Source of the DNA: Schlesneria paludicola DSM 18645
Lineage (GTDB): Bacteria > Planctomycetota > Planctomycetia > Planctomycetales > Planctomycetaceae
NCBI RefSeq assembly: GCF_000255655.1
Contig: NZ_JH636434.1
Location: forward strand, 2,445,206-2,509,205
Direction of reading: 5' to 3'
Length of the DNA: 64,000 bases
Position numbers and translations under genes: made by a program
Part shown: positions 53,302-63,061 of the stretch, in pieces
Layout: each line of letters starts with the position of its first letter
Position numbering within the stretch: the first letter of the stretch is position 1
The notes under the pieces: model-generated
What the model was told of the DNA's origin: nothing
Seen by the model: only the letters and a program-made list of their open reading frames with translations
Databases searched by the model: none

Positions 53302-54179
53302 TGCCTACTGCCTCGAATTCTACGCCACCTGACGTCGCCGAATCGATCGCTGGTTTGGTGCCAAAGCTTGCGTTGGTTCGGCGCGCGGGGAAATCAATTG
53401 GATTCGTCCCTACAATGGGAGCCCTGCACGCGGGCCACGTCAGCCTGATGGAACGTGCCCGCGCCGAATGCGACATTGTCGTCGTCAGCATTTTCGTCAA
53501 TCCGACGCAATTCGGCCCAAGTGAAGATTTCAACCGGTATCCTCGACCGCGCGAAACGGATCTTCAGATCTGCGGCAATGCCGGCGTGGACTACGTATTC
53601 TATCCAACGGCGGGTGAAATCTATCCACCGGGCTATCGTACGTACGTTGATGTTGAAGGCCTGTCGACGATCCTGGAAGGCGCCATTCGACCAGGACATT
53701 TTCGCGGCGTCGCGACCGTCGTCACCAAACTGTTCTTGATCGTCGGCGCAAACCGTGCCTATTTCGGACAGAAGGATTACCAGCAGCAACTTGTCATTCG
53801 CACAATGACACGGGACCTGAACATTCCCACCAAGGTCATCGTGTGCCCGACATTGCGGGATCCTGATGGGTTGGCAATGAGCAGCCGGAATGCGTACCTG
53901 TCGCCCGCCGAACGAACGACGGGACTGGCGATCTCTCGCTCACTAAAGTTGGTCGTGCAGAGATTTCAAGCAGGGGAACGCGATCTTGAACTCTTGCGAA
54001 CGACTCTGTCAGCCAGCCTGGCAAACATTGAGGGGTTGGCCGTCGAGTATGCGTTGATTGTTGATGGCACAACATTGGAAGACGTGACAAGCGCGGGACA
54101 GGAACTGGTGGCGCTTGTGGCAGCACGCGTCGGAAAGACGCGCCTGATTGATAATATGGTGCTACAGCCTGACTCGTGA
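53301..54179 (+). CDS. panC: Pantothenate synthetase
   Basis: The 292-residue enzyme joins pantoate and beta-alanine using ATP, the last step of vitamin B5 synthesis. Family motifs are FVPTMGALHAGHVSL (HIGH-type nucleotide site), VVVSIFVNPTQFGPSEDFNRYPR, RPGHFRGVATVV, FGQKDYQQQ and the KMSKS-like MSSRN. Its ATG overlaps the stop of the DUF1571 gene (TAATG), so translation is coupled. panB and panD are not in the window. Confidence 0.96.
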   Translation: MPTASNSTPPDVAESIAGLVPKLALVRRAGKSIGFVPTMGALHAGHVSLMERARAECDIVVVSIFVNPTQFGPSEDFNRYPRPRETDLQICGNAGVDYVFYPTAGEIYPPGYRTYVDVEGLSTILEGAIRPGHFRGVATVVTKLFLIVGANRAYFGQKDYQQQLVIRTMTRDLNIPTKVIVCPTLRDPDGLAMSSRNAYLSPAERTTGLAISRSLKLVVQRFQAGERDLELLRTTLSASLANIEGLAVEYALIVDGTTLEDVTSAGQELVALVAARVGKTRLIDNMVLQPDS

Positions 54180-54240
54180 TTGTCGTTCGCGCAATCAACT
54201 TCGACGTGGGCGTACGCATTTGAGCTGGGAAGGTCAAATT

Positions 54241-55362
54241 ATGTACCCGGTTTTATATCGAATCCCGCTGGATCTTGCCTGGGACCTGGGACCGCTCGGA
54301 CGCGTACCATTCTTTGGGTTTGGCATCCTGCTCTTTGTCTGGGCACTTTACGGCGTCTGGATGTTCGTGTCACATCGGTCGGCACATCGCGCCGATCCGG
54401 CGGTGCCACAAAACCATTCTTGGCTTGTGACGTGGGGATTAATCGCGGCAGCCATTGCATTCGGGATCCCACGCTTGCAAGGGTTTGCCCAATTCAAAGA
54501 CGGTGTCCCCATCTTTGGGTACGGACTGATGCTGTTCATCGGATTCACGGCGGCTTCGTCGCTGGCCGCCTGGCGAGCCGAACGCGAAGGCCTGTCGAAA
54601 GAAGTGATCTGGGACCTGGCAATGTGGCTATTCATTCCAGGCATCGTCGGAGCACGCCTGTTCTATTTAATACAGTACGGCGACCGCGTATTCGCGGGTG
54701 TCCCGCTGGCGCAGTGGCCATTCGTCGCAGTCAATTTATCGCAGGGCGGGATCGTGCTCTACGGAGCCCTCTTGGGGGGAGCCGCCGGCTATTTCTCATT
54801 CTGCTTCCTGCGTCGCATTCGCCCGCTGGGACTGGCCGACATCATCGTTCCATCGGTCTTCGTCGGGATTGGATTCGGACGAATCGGATGCTTCTTGTAC
54901 GGATGCTGCTACGGCGCCCAAACCGATCTGCCATGGGGCGTCAAGTTCCCTCAAGGAGCGATGGCGTTCATGGCCATGGTCGAAAAACACAAACTCGACG
55001 AAACGGCCCTATGCACCCCGGCACTGCATCCGACGCAGATCTACAGTTCGATCGACGGTTTCATGATTGCGGCACTCACGACATGGTACTTTTCGCGTCG
55101 GCGTCGCAATGGTGAAGTACTGGCGGTCGCCTTGATCATCTACCCGATCACCCGTTTCTGCATGGAACTTTTGCGAGCGGACGAAGGGGGACAATTCGGA
55201 ACGTCACTGACAATTTCTCAGTGGATCAGTATCGCTTTGTTCATCGTCAACCTGCCGTTCATGTATTACCTGTCGAAGCGCCCTGCCGTACGAGACCCGA
55301 TCTTGATCCCCGGCGAATCCACACCGCTTCGCGCCGCCATGGCCGCCCCTTCAACGCGTTGA
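54241..55362 (+). CDS. lgt: Phosphatidylglycerol-prolipoprotein diacylglyceryl transferase
   Basis: The 373-residue membrane enzyme attaches diacylglycerol to the lipobox Cys of prolipoproteins. About seven hydrophobic helices are seen. Family signatures are RLFYLIQYG, GGIVLYGALLGG, GFGRIGCFLYGCCYG (with the conserved Arg and Gly) and HPTQIYSSIDG. It is longer than most Lgt proteins (about 270-300), mainly through an N-terminal extra helix and longer loops. GGAAGG precedes ATG 54241, 61 bp after panC. Several lipoproteins in this window would be its substrates. Confidence 0.93.
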   Translation: MYPVLYRIPLDLAWDLGPLGRVPFFGFGILLFVWALYGVWMFVSHRSAHRADPAVPQNHSWLVTWGLIAAAIAFGIPRLQGFAQFKDGVPIFGYGLMLFIGFTAASSLAAWRAEREGLSKEVIWDLAMWLFIPGIVGARLFYLIQYGDRVFAGVPLAQWPFVAVNLSQGGIVLYGALLGGAAGYFSFCFLRRIRPLGLADIIVPSVFVGIGFGRIGCFLYGCCYGAQTDLPWGVKFPQGAMAFMAMVEKHKLDETALCTPALHPTQIYSSIDGFMIAALTTWYFSRRRRNGEVLAVALIIYPITRFCMELLRADEGGQFGTSLTISQWISIALFIVNLPFMYYLSKRPAVRDPILIPGESTPLRAAMAAPSTR

Positions 55363-55738
55363 ACGCGAACACCGAGATTGGGCCTCGCCCAAGACCGGGA
55401 ATAGAAGAATTCGCTCATAACAATTGCGACGATTGTGGTACTCGTTTTTCTGAAAAAAAGGCCGCTTTCGAGTTCATTTCCGTAACCCAACCTCGCTCGT
55501 ATCCGATCATCCTCGCAGAAATTGGTTTAGGTCGAAGACGCCGCTTGACATTGCCAAAGAACTCGATTAATGGTTCTCTCGCAATCAGTCGACCTGAAAA
55601 GAACGAACGAAAGCGGTTGTTAGCCAGTCCAGTTCGATCCGCTCGGCGATAGTCTTCTCCCGAATCGATCGAAATTGTGACTGATTTAAAATTGGGTTCA
55701 CGAAGTCCTTTATTTCCGAAGTACCGAGGTTTGCTCCG
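55363..55738. other. Intergenic, nothing recognised
   Basis: About 375 bp between lgt and the Asp-rich protein gene. No hairpin or promoter motif was recognised. The plus-strand frame to 55652 is out of frame with lgt and has no family character. Confidence 0.4.
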
Positions 55739-56077
55739 ATGACCAGAGTCTTGCTCGAAGAAGAACATGCGCTGGCCGCTTGGCTGCCAAACACCCCAGC
55801 GGTCCTGTTCGCCAGCGCGGTTGCCGGCGTAACCGCCGCTCCACGTATGGCCGACGACGAAGACGCTCCAAGCGATGACGACGAGAGCTTCGGCGACGAT
55901 GATGAATTTGAAGAAGATGACGATATCGATGAACTTGACGAAGATGAAGAAATCGAAGACGACTTCGATGAATTCGACGACGAGGAGTTCGAAGACGAAG
56001 ATGACGATTACGACGACGATGATGACCTGGATGATGATGACGACGAAGACGACGACGATGATGATGACGACTATTAA
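55739..56077 (+). CDS. Asp/Glu-rich acidic protein
   Basis: The 112-residue protein has an ordinary N-terminal third (LLEEEHALAAWLPNTPAVLFASAVAG). After a Met at 37 it becomes almost entirely Asp and Glu, ending in a run of eight Asp and a Tyr. It has no fold prediction; it probably binds metal ions or basic proteins. GAGG lies 9 nt before ATG 55739; an internal ATG at 55847 would give only the acidic part. The antisense frame 55415-56107 is an Ile/Val/Phe-rich shadow of the GA-rich repeat. A hairpin follows. Confidence 0.6.
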   Translation: MTRVLLEEEHALAAWLPNTPAVLFASAVAGVTAAPRMADDEDAPSDDDESFGDDDEFEEDDDIDELDEDEEIEDDFDEFDDEEFEDEDDDYDDDDDLDDDDDEDDDDDDDDY

Positions 56078-56217
56078 TCCGTCGAATTCATGCATCGACG
56101 CGTCCACCCTCTGACGAAACCGTCTTTCAAGACGCGCTTCCAGGGTGCAAGACGCGATCGTCCACTCGAAAAAGTCCGCCGACGCTGGGCGTCGCGGATG
56201 TCGATGATTAATCTGAG

Positions 56218-56246
56218 CACCGGTCAGCAGATTCTGCCGACCGGTG
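56218..56246 (+). terminator. Hairpin terminator between acidic protein and purine phosphorylase genes
   Basis: Arms CACCGGTC and GACCGGTG (56218-56225 and 56239-56246) enclose GCAG/CTGC-type inner pairing. TTTGCATTT follows. Confidence 0.6.
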
Positions 56247-56352
56247 TTTGCATTTGCCCGCTACGAACGCCGCCGAAACGACTTGAATGTCGTGGCTTGT
56301 TGTCTGCATGTCGTGCGGCAATTCCGTTTTGAAGCAGAGGGGAGTGAATCTT

Positions 56353-57177
56353 ATGCATGGGCTTTGGGCTCAAATCGAAGAAGCGACTCAGTCGATTCGA
56401 AATCATTGGAAAGGGACGCCCAAAGTTGGACTGATTCTGGGGACCGGACTCGGCGGTCTGGCCGAGCAGATCGAGCAAGAAGCGACGATCCCTTACTCCG
56501 AGATCCCTCACTTCCCAGTCTCGACGGTTCAATCACACGCCGGGCGGCTCGTCTGCGGGACGCTGCGAGGCACCCCCATCGTCGCAATGGAAGGACGCTT
56601 TCATTACTACGAAGGCTACAGCCTGCAACAAGTCACGTTTCCCGTTCGCGTGATGAAGAATTTGGGAGCGAAAGATCTGCTGGTGACCAATGCCGCCGGC
56701 GGAATCAATCCGCAGTTGGACCTTGCAGATATCGTCGTGATCGAAGACCACATCAACCTCATGCCGGATAATCCCCTGCGTGGCGTCAACGATGATCGAC
56801 TTGGCCCGCGCTGGCCAGATTTGTGCGAACCGTATACCCAGTCGCTGATTCAAACGGCCCGTAAGTCGGCCCTGGAACTGGGGATTCACGTCCATAAAGG
56901 TGTCTTTGTCGCGGTGTCGGGCCCGAACCTCGAAACGCGTGCAGAATATCGCATGCTCAAGCAGATGGGGGCAGACGTCGTCGGCATGTCCACCGTTCCG
57001 GAAGTGCTGGTCGCCGTCCATGCCGGCATGAGAGTCCTTGGATTTTCGGTTGTGACCGACCTGTGCCTTCCCGATCACCTCGAACCGGTCGATATCCCAA
57101 AAATCCTGGCCAACGCGGCAACCGGCGGCGAAAAACTCGCCAAACTGATCCCCCGCGTGATCGAACAACTTGGCTAG
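56353..57177 (+). CDS. punA: Purine nucleoside phosphorylase
   Basis: The 274-residue enzyme cleaves inosine and guanosine with phosphate. It has the trimeric PNP family signature: [16 protein letters not shown], the phosphate site [41 protein letters not shown] with substrate residues, and [14 protein letters not shown] 56353, 9 nt after GGGGAG, gives the family start; the longer frame from 56287 adds 22 unrelated residues. It is a single gene. Confidence 0.94.
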   Translation: MHGLWAQIEEATQSIRNHWKGTPKVGLILGTGLGGLAEQIEQEATIPYSEIPHFPVSTVQSHAGRLVCGTLRGTPIVAMEGRFHYYEGYSLQQVTFPVRVMKNLGAKDLLVTNAAGGINPQLDLADIVVIEDHINLMPDNPLRGVNDDRLGPRWPDLCEPYTQSLIQTARKSALELGIHVHKGVFVAVSGPNLETRAEYRMLKQMGADVVGMSTVPEVLVAVHAGMRVLGFSVVTDLCLPDHLEPVDIPKILANAATGGEKLAKLIPRVIEQLG

Positions 57178-57434
57178 CCCACTTGGTTCTCTGCGCCTCC
57201 CGCGCCTCCAGTGTGGTCTCTCGAAGTACGCAAACGTTCGGGTGGGTCCAGCGGAGGAACGGGACGCACTGGAACACTGAGAAAACCCAGAACGACAACT
57301 CACCTCTGCGGCCAAAAAAAACGGGCCGTGCGAGGCGACTTTGATGCGGCTTGGTTACGATGTGCGTCGTCGCAGGCGAGGTCCGGTTCAACTCTGGCTG
57401 GACACTAGACCGCTTACCGAGAGGAACTGCATCC

Positions 57435-58229
57435 ATGATTCGATCGTTTGCCTTGTTCATGTTTGGCTTCGTCACCCTGATTGCCGCCCAACCGGCCATC
57501 TCTCAGGACGCGAAACCCAAGCCATTGAAAGCGCTGCTGGTCACCGGTGGCTGCTGCCATGATTATGGCAACCAGAAAGACATTTTGAAGAAGGGCATCG
57601 AAGCGCGAGCCATGGTCGAAGTCACGCAAGTGCATACGGCCGACACAACAACCAAGGCTCGATTCAGTCTTTATGAAGACCCTAACTGGGCCAAAGGCTA
57701 CGACGTCGTGCTGCATGACGAATGCACCTCCGACGTGGTCGACCAGACCTACGTCGACAATATCCTAAATGCACACAAGAACGGATTGCCCGCCGTCAAT
57801 CTGCACTGCGCAATGCACAGCTATCGCCTGCCAGGCAAAGAAGACTGGTTTGAATTCGTCGGAATTCAATCCGCCAAGCATGGTCCTCAAAAACCGATCG
57901 AAATCACGTTCATCGATCGCGAGCACGCCATTTCGAAGCCGCTCGAAAACTGGACGACCATCAACGAAGAGCTCTACAACAACTTGAAGGTGTTTCCTGC
58001 GGCCAAACCGTTGGCACGTGGACGCCAGGACACCGGAAAGGGTGTCGACGACTACGTTGTGGCCTGGACAAACCAATTCGGAAAAGCGCGCGTCTTCAGT
58101 ACTACTTTGGGGCACAACACCGAAACGGTGGCCGATGCCCGGTATCTGGACCTGGTGACACGTGGATTGCTGTGGTCCTGCGACAAACTCAATGCGCAAT
58201 ATCACCAGCCACTGAACGTTTCGCCTTAG
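57435..58229 (+). CDS. ThuA-like domain protein, exported
   Basis: The 264-residue protein has a signal peptide (MIRSFALFMFGFVTLIAAQPAISQ). The ThuA fold (class-I glutamine-amidotransferase-like, PF06283) follows: KALLVTGGCCHDYGNQK, a cleft region, GYDVVLHDECTSD, LPAVNLHCAMHSYR, VWTN-type AWTNQFGKARVFSTTLGHN and a final helix TRGLLWSCD. ThuA proteins bind or process sugars; many Planctomycete copies are exported. Role here is unknown. GAGG lies upstream of ATG 57435. Confidence 0.9.
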   Translation: MIRSFALFMFGFVTLIAAQPAISQDAKPKPLKALLVTGGCCHDYGNQKDILKKGIEARAMVEVTQVHTADTTTKARFSLYEDPNWAKGYDVVLHDECTSDVVDQTYVDNILNAHKNGLPAVNLHCAMHSYRLPGKEDWFEFVGIQSAKHGPQKPIEITFIDREHAISKPLENWTTINEELYNNLKVFPAAKPLARGRQDTGKGVDDYVVAWTNQFGKARVFSTTLGHNTETVADARYLDLVTRGLLWSCDKLNAQYHQPLNVSP

Positions 58230-58318
58230 TCGTCGCAACAATCCGTCCAAAGTTGCGACCATCTGACTCGAATGGCAGATGCGCAATTCGTGGAACGCCT
58301 GATGAGAGTTCGCAACTC

Positions 58319-58343
58319 GTGGCCGCAAGGTTTTTGCGGCCAC
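58319..58343 (+). terminator. Hairpin after ThuA gene
   Basis: Perfect 10-bp GC-rich arms (58319-58328 and 58334-58343) enclose GGTTT, 90 bp past the ThuA stop. No T-run follows. Confidence 0.5.
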
Positions 58344-58454
58344 ACCCCCTCATTCGGGACGGAATCGTCGAATCGATTTGACTTCTGCATCGAAAACGAG
58401 CACTCTTTTCAGTGCCATTCACGTCGATCCCTTCGGATGAACAACATCTGTTCT

Positions 58455-58484
58455 TCACAAAACCTTAACATCGGCGGTTTACAC
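58455..58484 (+). promoter_or_regulatory. Candidate Pho box of the pst operon
   Basis: Three related hexamers, TTCACA (58455), TTAACA (58466) and TTTACA (58479), are spaced by 11 and 13 bp, the roughly one-turn period of PhoB/PhoP tandem sites. It lies 88 bp upstream of pstS ATG 58572. Confidence 0.5.
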
Positions 58485-58571
58485 TTCGCGTGCTTTGGGA
58501 CGTTTGAAAACGGAGAAGTTTTCGACGACAACCATCAACACGAGAAGAATTTCGCCGGCGGAGATTTCAGG

Positions 58572-59615
58572 ATGAGGTTTTGTGATATCGGTCGACTCGC
58601 ATCCCGCTGGATGGTTGTCACCGTCGTAATTTTGGCCGGCTGCGAACTCAAAACGACGCCAAACAACCCCACCGCGTCAACAAGCCTTGGCGAGACGGCA
58701 ACAAAATCAGTCTCCCCCAGCAACGCTGAGTCCGAAACAATCAGCGCCGAAGGCTCCAGCACCGTTTATCCCATCGCTCAGACGTTCGCTGTCGAATTCG
58801 AAAGAAACTCGAAGCACAAAGTCAGCGTCGGCCGTCAGGGAACGGGGGGTGGCTACAAGAAGTTCGTGAATCGTCAGGCCGATATCTGGAACGCCTCGCG
58901 AGGCATTGACGAGAAGGAAATCGAAGAACTCAAATCCAAGGGGATTGAATGGCTCGAGCTGACGATTGCCGTCGATGGAATCGTGATTGTCGTGAATCCA
59001 CAGAATACATGGTGCACGGAAATCACCTGCGGACAATTGAAGCGGATGTGGGAACCTGACAGTCAGGTCAAGACCTGGAAAGATTTGAACGCCGATTGGC
59101 CCGCGGAGCCCATTCAGCTTTATGGAGCCGATACAGATTCCGGGACATTCGAATACTTTACCGAAGTGATCAACGGCAAGAAAAAAGCCAGCAACTTTCA
59201 GTACACACCCGCATCCGATGACAATATTCTGGTCACCGGAGTTGCGAGCAACAAATTCTCGCTGGGATACATTCCGTACGGCTATTACGTCGAAAACACC
59301 GAGAAACTGAAAGTGCTGAACGTTTCACCTTCCACTTCGGAAACAGCGGGTGCAGAGCCCGCAGTCGTTCCGACGGATGATTCGATTCTCAGTGGTGAAT
59401 ACAAGCCGTTGTCCCGCCCCTTGTTCATGTACGCGAGTCGGTCGTCATTGCAAGCACGCCACGAAGTGGTGGACTTCTTGACATACGCTCTTTCGGATCA
59501 GGCCCAACCACTGATCCGAAAACGTGGCTTCGTGCCTGTCCGGGATGATGTTCGTCAGGTGATGCAGAAGCGCTTGAGCGAGGCAGCACCGCATACAAAA
59601 ACCGAGGGGAAATAA
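58572..59615 (+). CDS. pstS: Phosphate ABC transporter, substrate-binding lipoprotein
   Basis: The 347-residue protein has a lipoprotein signal ending VVILAGC (about residue 24). The PBP-like domain has the phosphate-binding signatures AEGSSTVYPI (Ser-Ser-Thr loop), GRQGTGGGYKKF and YGADTDSGTFEYFTE. The N-lobe reads DIWNASRGIDEKE. It delivers phosphate to PstC/PstA. ATG 58572 follows GGAG and sets the signal at the N-terminus; the 447-residue frame is leader. It is first in the pst operon behind the candidate Pho box. Confidence 0.93.
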   Translation: MRFCDIGRLASRWMVVTVVILAGCELKTTPNNPTASTSLGETATKSVSPSNAESETISAEGSSTVYPIAQTFAVEFERNSKHKVSVGRQGTGGGYKKFVNRQADIWNASRGIDEKEIEELKSKGIEWLELTIAVDGIVIVVNPQNTWCTEITCGQLKRMWEPDSQVKTWKDLNADWPAEPIQLYGADTDSGTFEYFTEVINGKKKASNFQYTPASDDNILVTGVASNKFSLGYIPYGYYVENTEKLKVLNVSPSTSETAGAEPAVVPTDDSILSGEYKPLSRPLFMYASRSSLQARHEVVDFLTYALSDQAQPLIRKRGFVPVRDDVRQVMQKRLSEAAPHTKTEGK

Positions 59616-59737
59616 GGAACAAGCCCACGGCAATGGGATTGAGGTCGCCAAGTCGGCGTACCTGAGAATCGATCCCGTTCGAAGACTTTGTCGAATCGCA
59701 CCGTTTCGCGGTATTCGATTTTCAAAAGGTTATTCTG

Positions 59738-60721
59738 GTGTTCAGCGGCGGACCGACTCGATCGGAAGAAACCTCGTCACTACGACGTAAGGTTTCGTGG
59801 ACGCGCGTCCGCGAGCAGATCATCCAGGGGGTGCTCTTCCTCTGCTCATTTCTGTCGATCGTGACGACGCTTAGCATCATCTATGTGCTGGTGACCGAGT
59901 CGTTGTTCGCGTTTCCGCCCCACAAGGCTTTCTTTCAGGAAGTGAGTTTCTACGAATTCTTCACGGAAACTCGTTGGACGCCTCAGTCAGACGGCCCTCA
60001 GCAACACTTCGGCGTATTGCCGCTGGTTTGTGGAACGATGTTGATCACGGGGATTTCGGCGATGATCGGCCTGCCGATGGGGTTGATGATTGCGGTCTAC
60101 CTCAGCGAATATTCCTCTCCCAGATCGCGACGCTGGGTGAAGCCTGCGCTGGAAATCTTGGCGGGCGTGCCGACTGTCGTCTACGGTTACTTTGCCTTGC
60201 GGTTCTTGACGCCGATGGTGATCGTCCCCATTTTCCAAGATGGACTTGGCCTCACGGTCCTGGGGAAAAACGCCTTAAGTGGCGGCATCGTCGTCGGGCT
60301 GATGATCATTCCGATGGTCGCGTCGCTCAGCGAGGACGTGCTGCGGTCCGTGCCTAATAGCCTTCGCGAATCGGGCTATGCCCTGGGTTCGACGAAGTTT
60401 GACGTCAGTACAAAAATCGTCGTTCCCGCGGCGCTGTCCGGTATTCTTGCTTCATTCCTACTTGCACTTTCCCGTAGCATCGGTGAAACGATGGCCGTGA
60501 CGATTGCGTCTGCAGGTTTTCCGACCATCACGGCTAACCCACTCACGCACATCCAAACGATGACCGCGTTCATTGTCGAGGTCACACAAGGCGAAGTGGT
60601 GACGAATTCGATCCAGGAAAAAAGCCTGTACGCCGTAGCTCTGATGCTTTTCATCATTACCATGATGATGAATCTAATTTCTCAGTGGGTGCTATCTCGA
60701 TTTCGTGAGGTCTATCAATGA
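59738..60721 (+). CDS. pstC: Phosphate ABC transporter permease
   Basis: The 327-residue membrane protein has about six helices. It has the binding-protein-dependent transport loop [30 protein letters not shown] and the PstC-type segments [34 protein letters not shown] and [16 protein letters not shown]. It pairs with PstA to form the phosphate channel. The start is GTG at 59738, with AAAGG upstream. Its stop overlaps the pstA ATG by 4 bp. Confidence 0.93.
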   Translation: MFSGGPTRSEETSSLRRKVSWTRVREQIIQGVLFLCSFLSIVTTLSIIYVLVTESLFAFPPHKAFFQEVSFYEFFTETRWTPQSDGPQQHFGVLPLVCGTMLITGISAMIGLPMGLMIAVYLSEYSSPRSRRWVKPALEILAGVPTVVYGYFALRFLTPMVIVPIFQDGLGLTVLGKNALSGGIVVGLMIIPMVASLSEDVLRSVPNSLRESGYALGSTKFDVSTKIVVPAALSGILASFLLALSRSIGETMAVTIASAGFPTITANPLTHIQTMTAFIVEVTQGEVVTNSIQEKSLYAVALMLFIITMMMNLISQWVLSRFREVYQ

Positions 60722-62091
60722 GCCTTCACGGAGAAATCTACGAACGTCGTCTGGTGTGGCGACACCGGATGGGCAAGGGATTCGAATGGCTTTGCCGACT
60801 CGCAACCCTGGCCGCGTTATCGACCCTGGTCATGTTGCTCGGATCCATCCTCGCAACGGCCTTCAGTCCGGGCCGCGGAAAAGGTCTGACACCGGTCACG
60901 CTTTCAGGTGGCAGCCAGACGGCAACAGGCACAGCGAACACGGAGGCCAAGTCGCCCGAGATCGATATCAAATTTCGAGTCCGTGCCATCTTAGGTGGTC
61001 GATTCGTGCGAACGGATCAACCAGAGCGAACCGTCAAAGAATTCTCTGCCGACGAGATTCGGCACGATCAGATTCGATTTGATCATGATGGCAAACGCAA
61101 AGCGCCGGTGTTTGATCTCGAGCGGATATCTGCAGGTGGTTCTCCTGTCCTGCTCTCCAAAATTGGAGTCGAACCGCAGCCTCCGAATGAATTGATTCCT
61201 GACGTTCATGCCCCCCCGCCGTCAAAGACGTCGGGCTGGCTGACTTGGAACTTTCTCACACACTACAATTCTTATGATCCGCTTGAGGCAGGCATTCTTG
61301 GCGGGTTGTGGGGAAGCTTCTGGTTGATCGGCTTGACGACGGTGATGGCCGTGCCCTTGGGTGTGGGCGCTGCGGTTTATCTCGAAGAATATTCCAAGCC
61401 GACGCGCCTGACAAAATTGATCCAATTGAACATCGCCAACCTGGCTGGGGTTCCCTCGATCGTTTATGGCATTCTAGGCTTTACGGTGTTTTCCCGGATG
61501 TTCGGCATGTTTGACCGCGAGAAAACGGTGCTGTCTCTCAAGCCGTTCTTCTTCGCCCCCATCGACATTCCGTTGCCACTCGGCCCCGTTGTCCTCTCGG
61601 GGGCCTGCACGCTGGCCCTTTTGAGCTTGCCAATTATCATCATCGCCTCGCAAGAGGCACTGCGATCCGTGCCGGCGTCGTTACGTCATGCCGCCTATGC
61701 GCTGGGTGCGACGAAGTGGCAAACAATCTGGCATCAGGTCCTTCCTGCCGCCTTGCCCGGAATCCTCACGGGGGTCATCCTGTCGCTCTCACGAGCGATC
61801 GGTGAGGCCGCGCCACTGATGGTCATTGGCGTCGCAGCACAACTGAGTTATTCCCCGGGACGAATCACTGGTGTGGGTGATGTCGTCCAGCATCCTGATA
61901 AGTTACTCCGGGCTCCATTTGATCGATTCACCGCGTTGCCAATTCAGATTTACAGTTGGATCAACGAGGCAGATCAGAACTTTGAACATGTTGCCGCGGC
62001 GGGTATCCTGGTCCTGCTGGGTTGTTTGCTCTCGGTGAATGGAATCGCCATTTTCATCCGGCAGCGTTTTCAGCAAAGAATCCGGTGGTAG
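60718..62091 (+). CDS. pstA: Phosphate ABC transporter permease with large insertion
   Basis: The 457-residue protein has a first membrane helix (about 27-50). A long soluble segment of about 130 residues (about 55-185) follows, with [13 protein letters not shown] and [17 protein letters not shown]. The usual PstA permease core comes next: [71 protein letters not shown] and [11 protein letters not shown]. Typical PstA proteins are about 280-300 residues, so the insertion is unusual; it should face the periplasm. Translation is coupled to pstC by ATGA. Confidence 0.92.
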   Translation: MSLHGEIYERRLVWRHRMGKGFEWLCRLATLAALSTLVMLLGSILATAFSPGRGKGLTPVTLSGGSQTATGTANTEAKSPEIDIKFRVRAILGGRFVRTDQPERTVKEFSADEIRHDQIRFDHDGKRKAPVFDLERISAGGSPVLLSKIGVEPQPPNELIPDVHAPPPSKTSGWLTWNFLTHYNSYDPLEAGILGGLWGSFWLIGLTTVMAVPLGVGAAVYLEEYSKPTRLTKLIQLNIANLAGVPSIVYGILGFTVFSRMFGMFDREKTVLSLKPFFFAPIDIPLPLGPVVLSGACTLALLSLPIIIIASQEALRSVPASLRHAAYALGATKWQTIWHQVLPAALPGILTGVILSLSRAIGEAAPLMVIGVAAQLSYSPGRITGVGDVVQHPDKLLRAPFDRFTALPIQIYSWINEADQNFEHVAAAGILVLLGCLLSVNGIAIFIRQRFQQRIRW

Positions 62092-62133
62092 GCAAGTCGC
62101 CGACTGCTTGAACTTCAAATACGAATTCAGTCC

Positions 62134-62979
62134 ATGGCACTCGTTAAGCGATTTACGCAATTTGTTGATCCCCCCCGCGATAGCGGTGTCGCGGGCCAGC
62201 CATCGAACGGAGAGCCGACGTCGACTGTGCCGAAGATTGAAACGTGCGGGATGAGTTTCTTCTACGGAACGAAACAAGCCCTGCATGATATCAATCTGCG
62301 GATTCAGAGCCGTGCGGTCACCGCGTTGATCGGTCCTTCGGGATGCGGAAAGAGCACATACCTGCGATCGCTGAATCGCATGAATGACATTGTGGAAGGA
62401 ACGCGCGTCACGGGCGAAGTACTGCTCGATGGGGAAGACGTCTATGCGCGTGACGTGGACGTGGTGTCATTGCGAAAACGCGTGGGAATGGTCTTTCAGA
62501 AATCGACGCCATTTCCCAAATCGATTTTCGACAACATCGCGTTTGGACCACGAATCGCCGGACTGACGCAAAAGTCGGAATTGCAAAATATTGTCGAGCG
62601 GTGCCTGAAGCAGTCGGCCCTGTGGAATGAAGTGAAAGACCGCCTGAAAGATTCAGCGATGGCGCTGTCAGGTGGACAGCAGCAGCGTCTGTGCATCGCA
62701 CGGGCCCTTGCGACAAACCCAGAAGTCCTGCTGATGGATGAACCCGCTTCGGCGCTCGATCCGGCATCCACTGCCCGAATTGAAGATCTGATTTTTGAAC
62801 TGAAACAGAACTACACGATTGTGATCGTGACTCATAATATGCAACAAGCGGCCCGTGTCAGTGAAGTCACGGCGTTCTTCTGTGCCGGACGGCTTGTGGA
62901 GGTCGGACAAACACGACAATTGTTCACGAATCCGACTCAGAAAGAAACGGAAGACTACATCACTGGACGGTTTGGATGA
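62134..62979 (+). CDS. pstB: Phosphate ABC transporter ATPase
   Basis: The 281-residue ATPase has Walker [10 protein letters not shown], the PstB-type [12 protein letters not shown] segment, Q-loop [15 protein letters not shown], signature LSGGQQQRL, Walker [14 protein letters not shown] and switch His in VTHNMQQA. An N-terminal extension of about 30 residues precedes the family start ([12 protein letters not shown]). A weak ribosome site is seen. It lies 42 bp after pstA. Confidence 0.95.
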   Translation: MALVKRFTQFVDPPRDSGVAGQPSNGEPTSTVPKIETCGMSFFYGTKQALHDINLRIQSRAVTALIGPSGCGKSTYLRSLNRMNDIVEGTRVTGEVLLDGEDVYARDVDVVSLRKRVGMVFQKSTPFPKSIFDNIAFGPRIAGLTQKSELQNIVERCLKQSALWNEVKDRLKDSAMALSGGQQQRLCIARALATNPEVLLMDEPASALDPASTARIEDLIFELKQNYTIVIVTHNMQQAARVSEVTAFFCAGRLVEVGQTRQLFTNPTQKETEDYITGRFG

Positions 62980-63061
62980 CGTTCGGTTGAAGCACGATGG
63001 CCGTGCGGCCCGATTTGGCTTCCCTAGCCAATCCCTATCGCAGATGGCGAGAACATACACT

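Larger units (their letters stand above)
58230..58571. other. Intergenic before pst operon
   Basis: The 340-bp spacer holds the ThuA hairpin and the repeated TTxACA boxes at 58455-58484. The long frame starting at 58272 is leader sequence before pstS. Confidence 0.55.

Noticed and set aside
55415-56107. 230-residue minus-strand ORF rich in Ile, Val and Phe
   Set aside because: It is the antisense shadow of the Asp/Glu-coding GA-rich repeat; the low-complexity hydrophobic sequence follows directly from complementing GAY/GAR codons.
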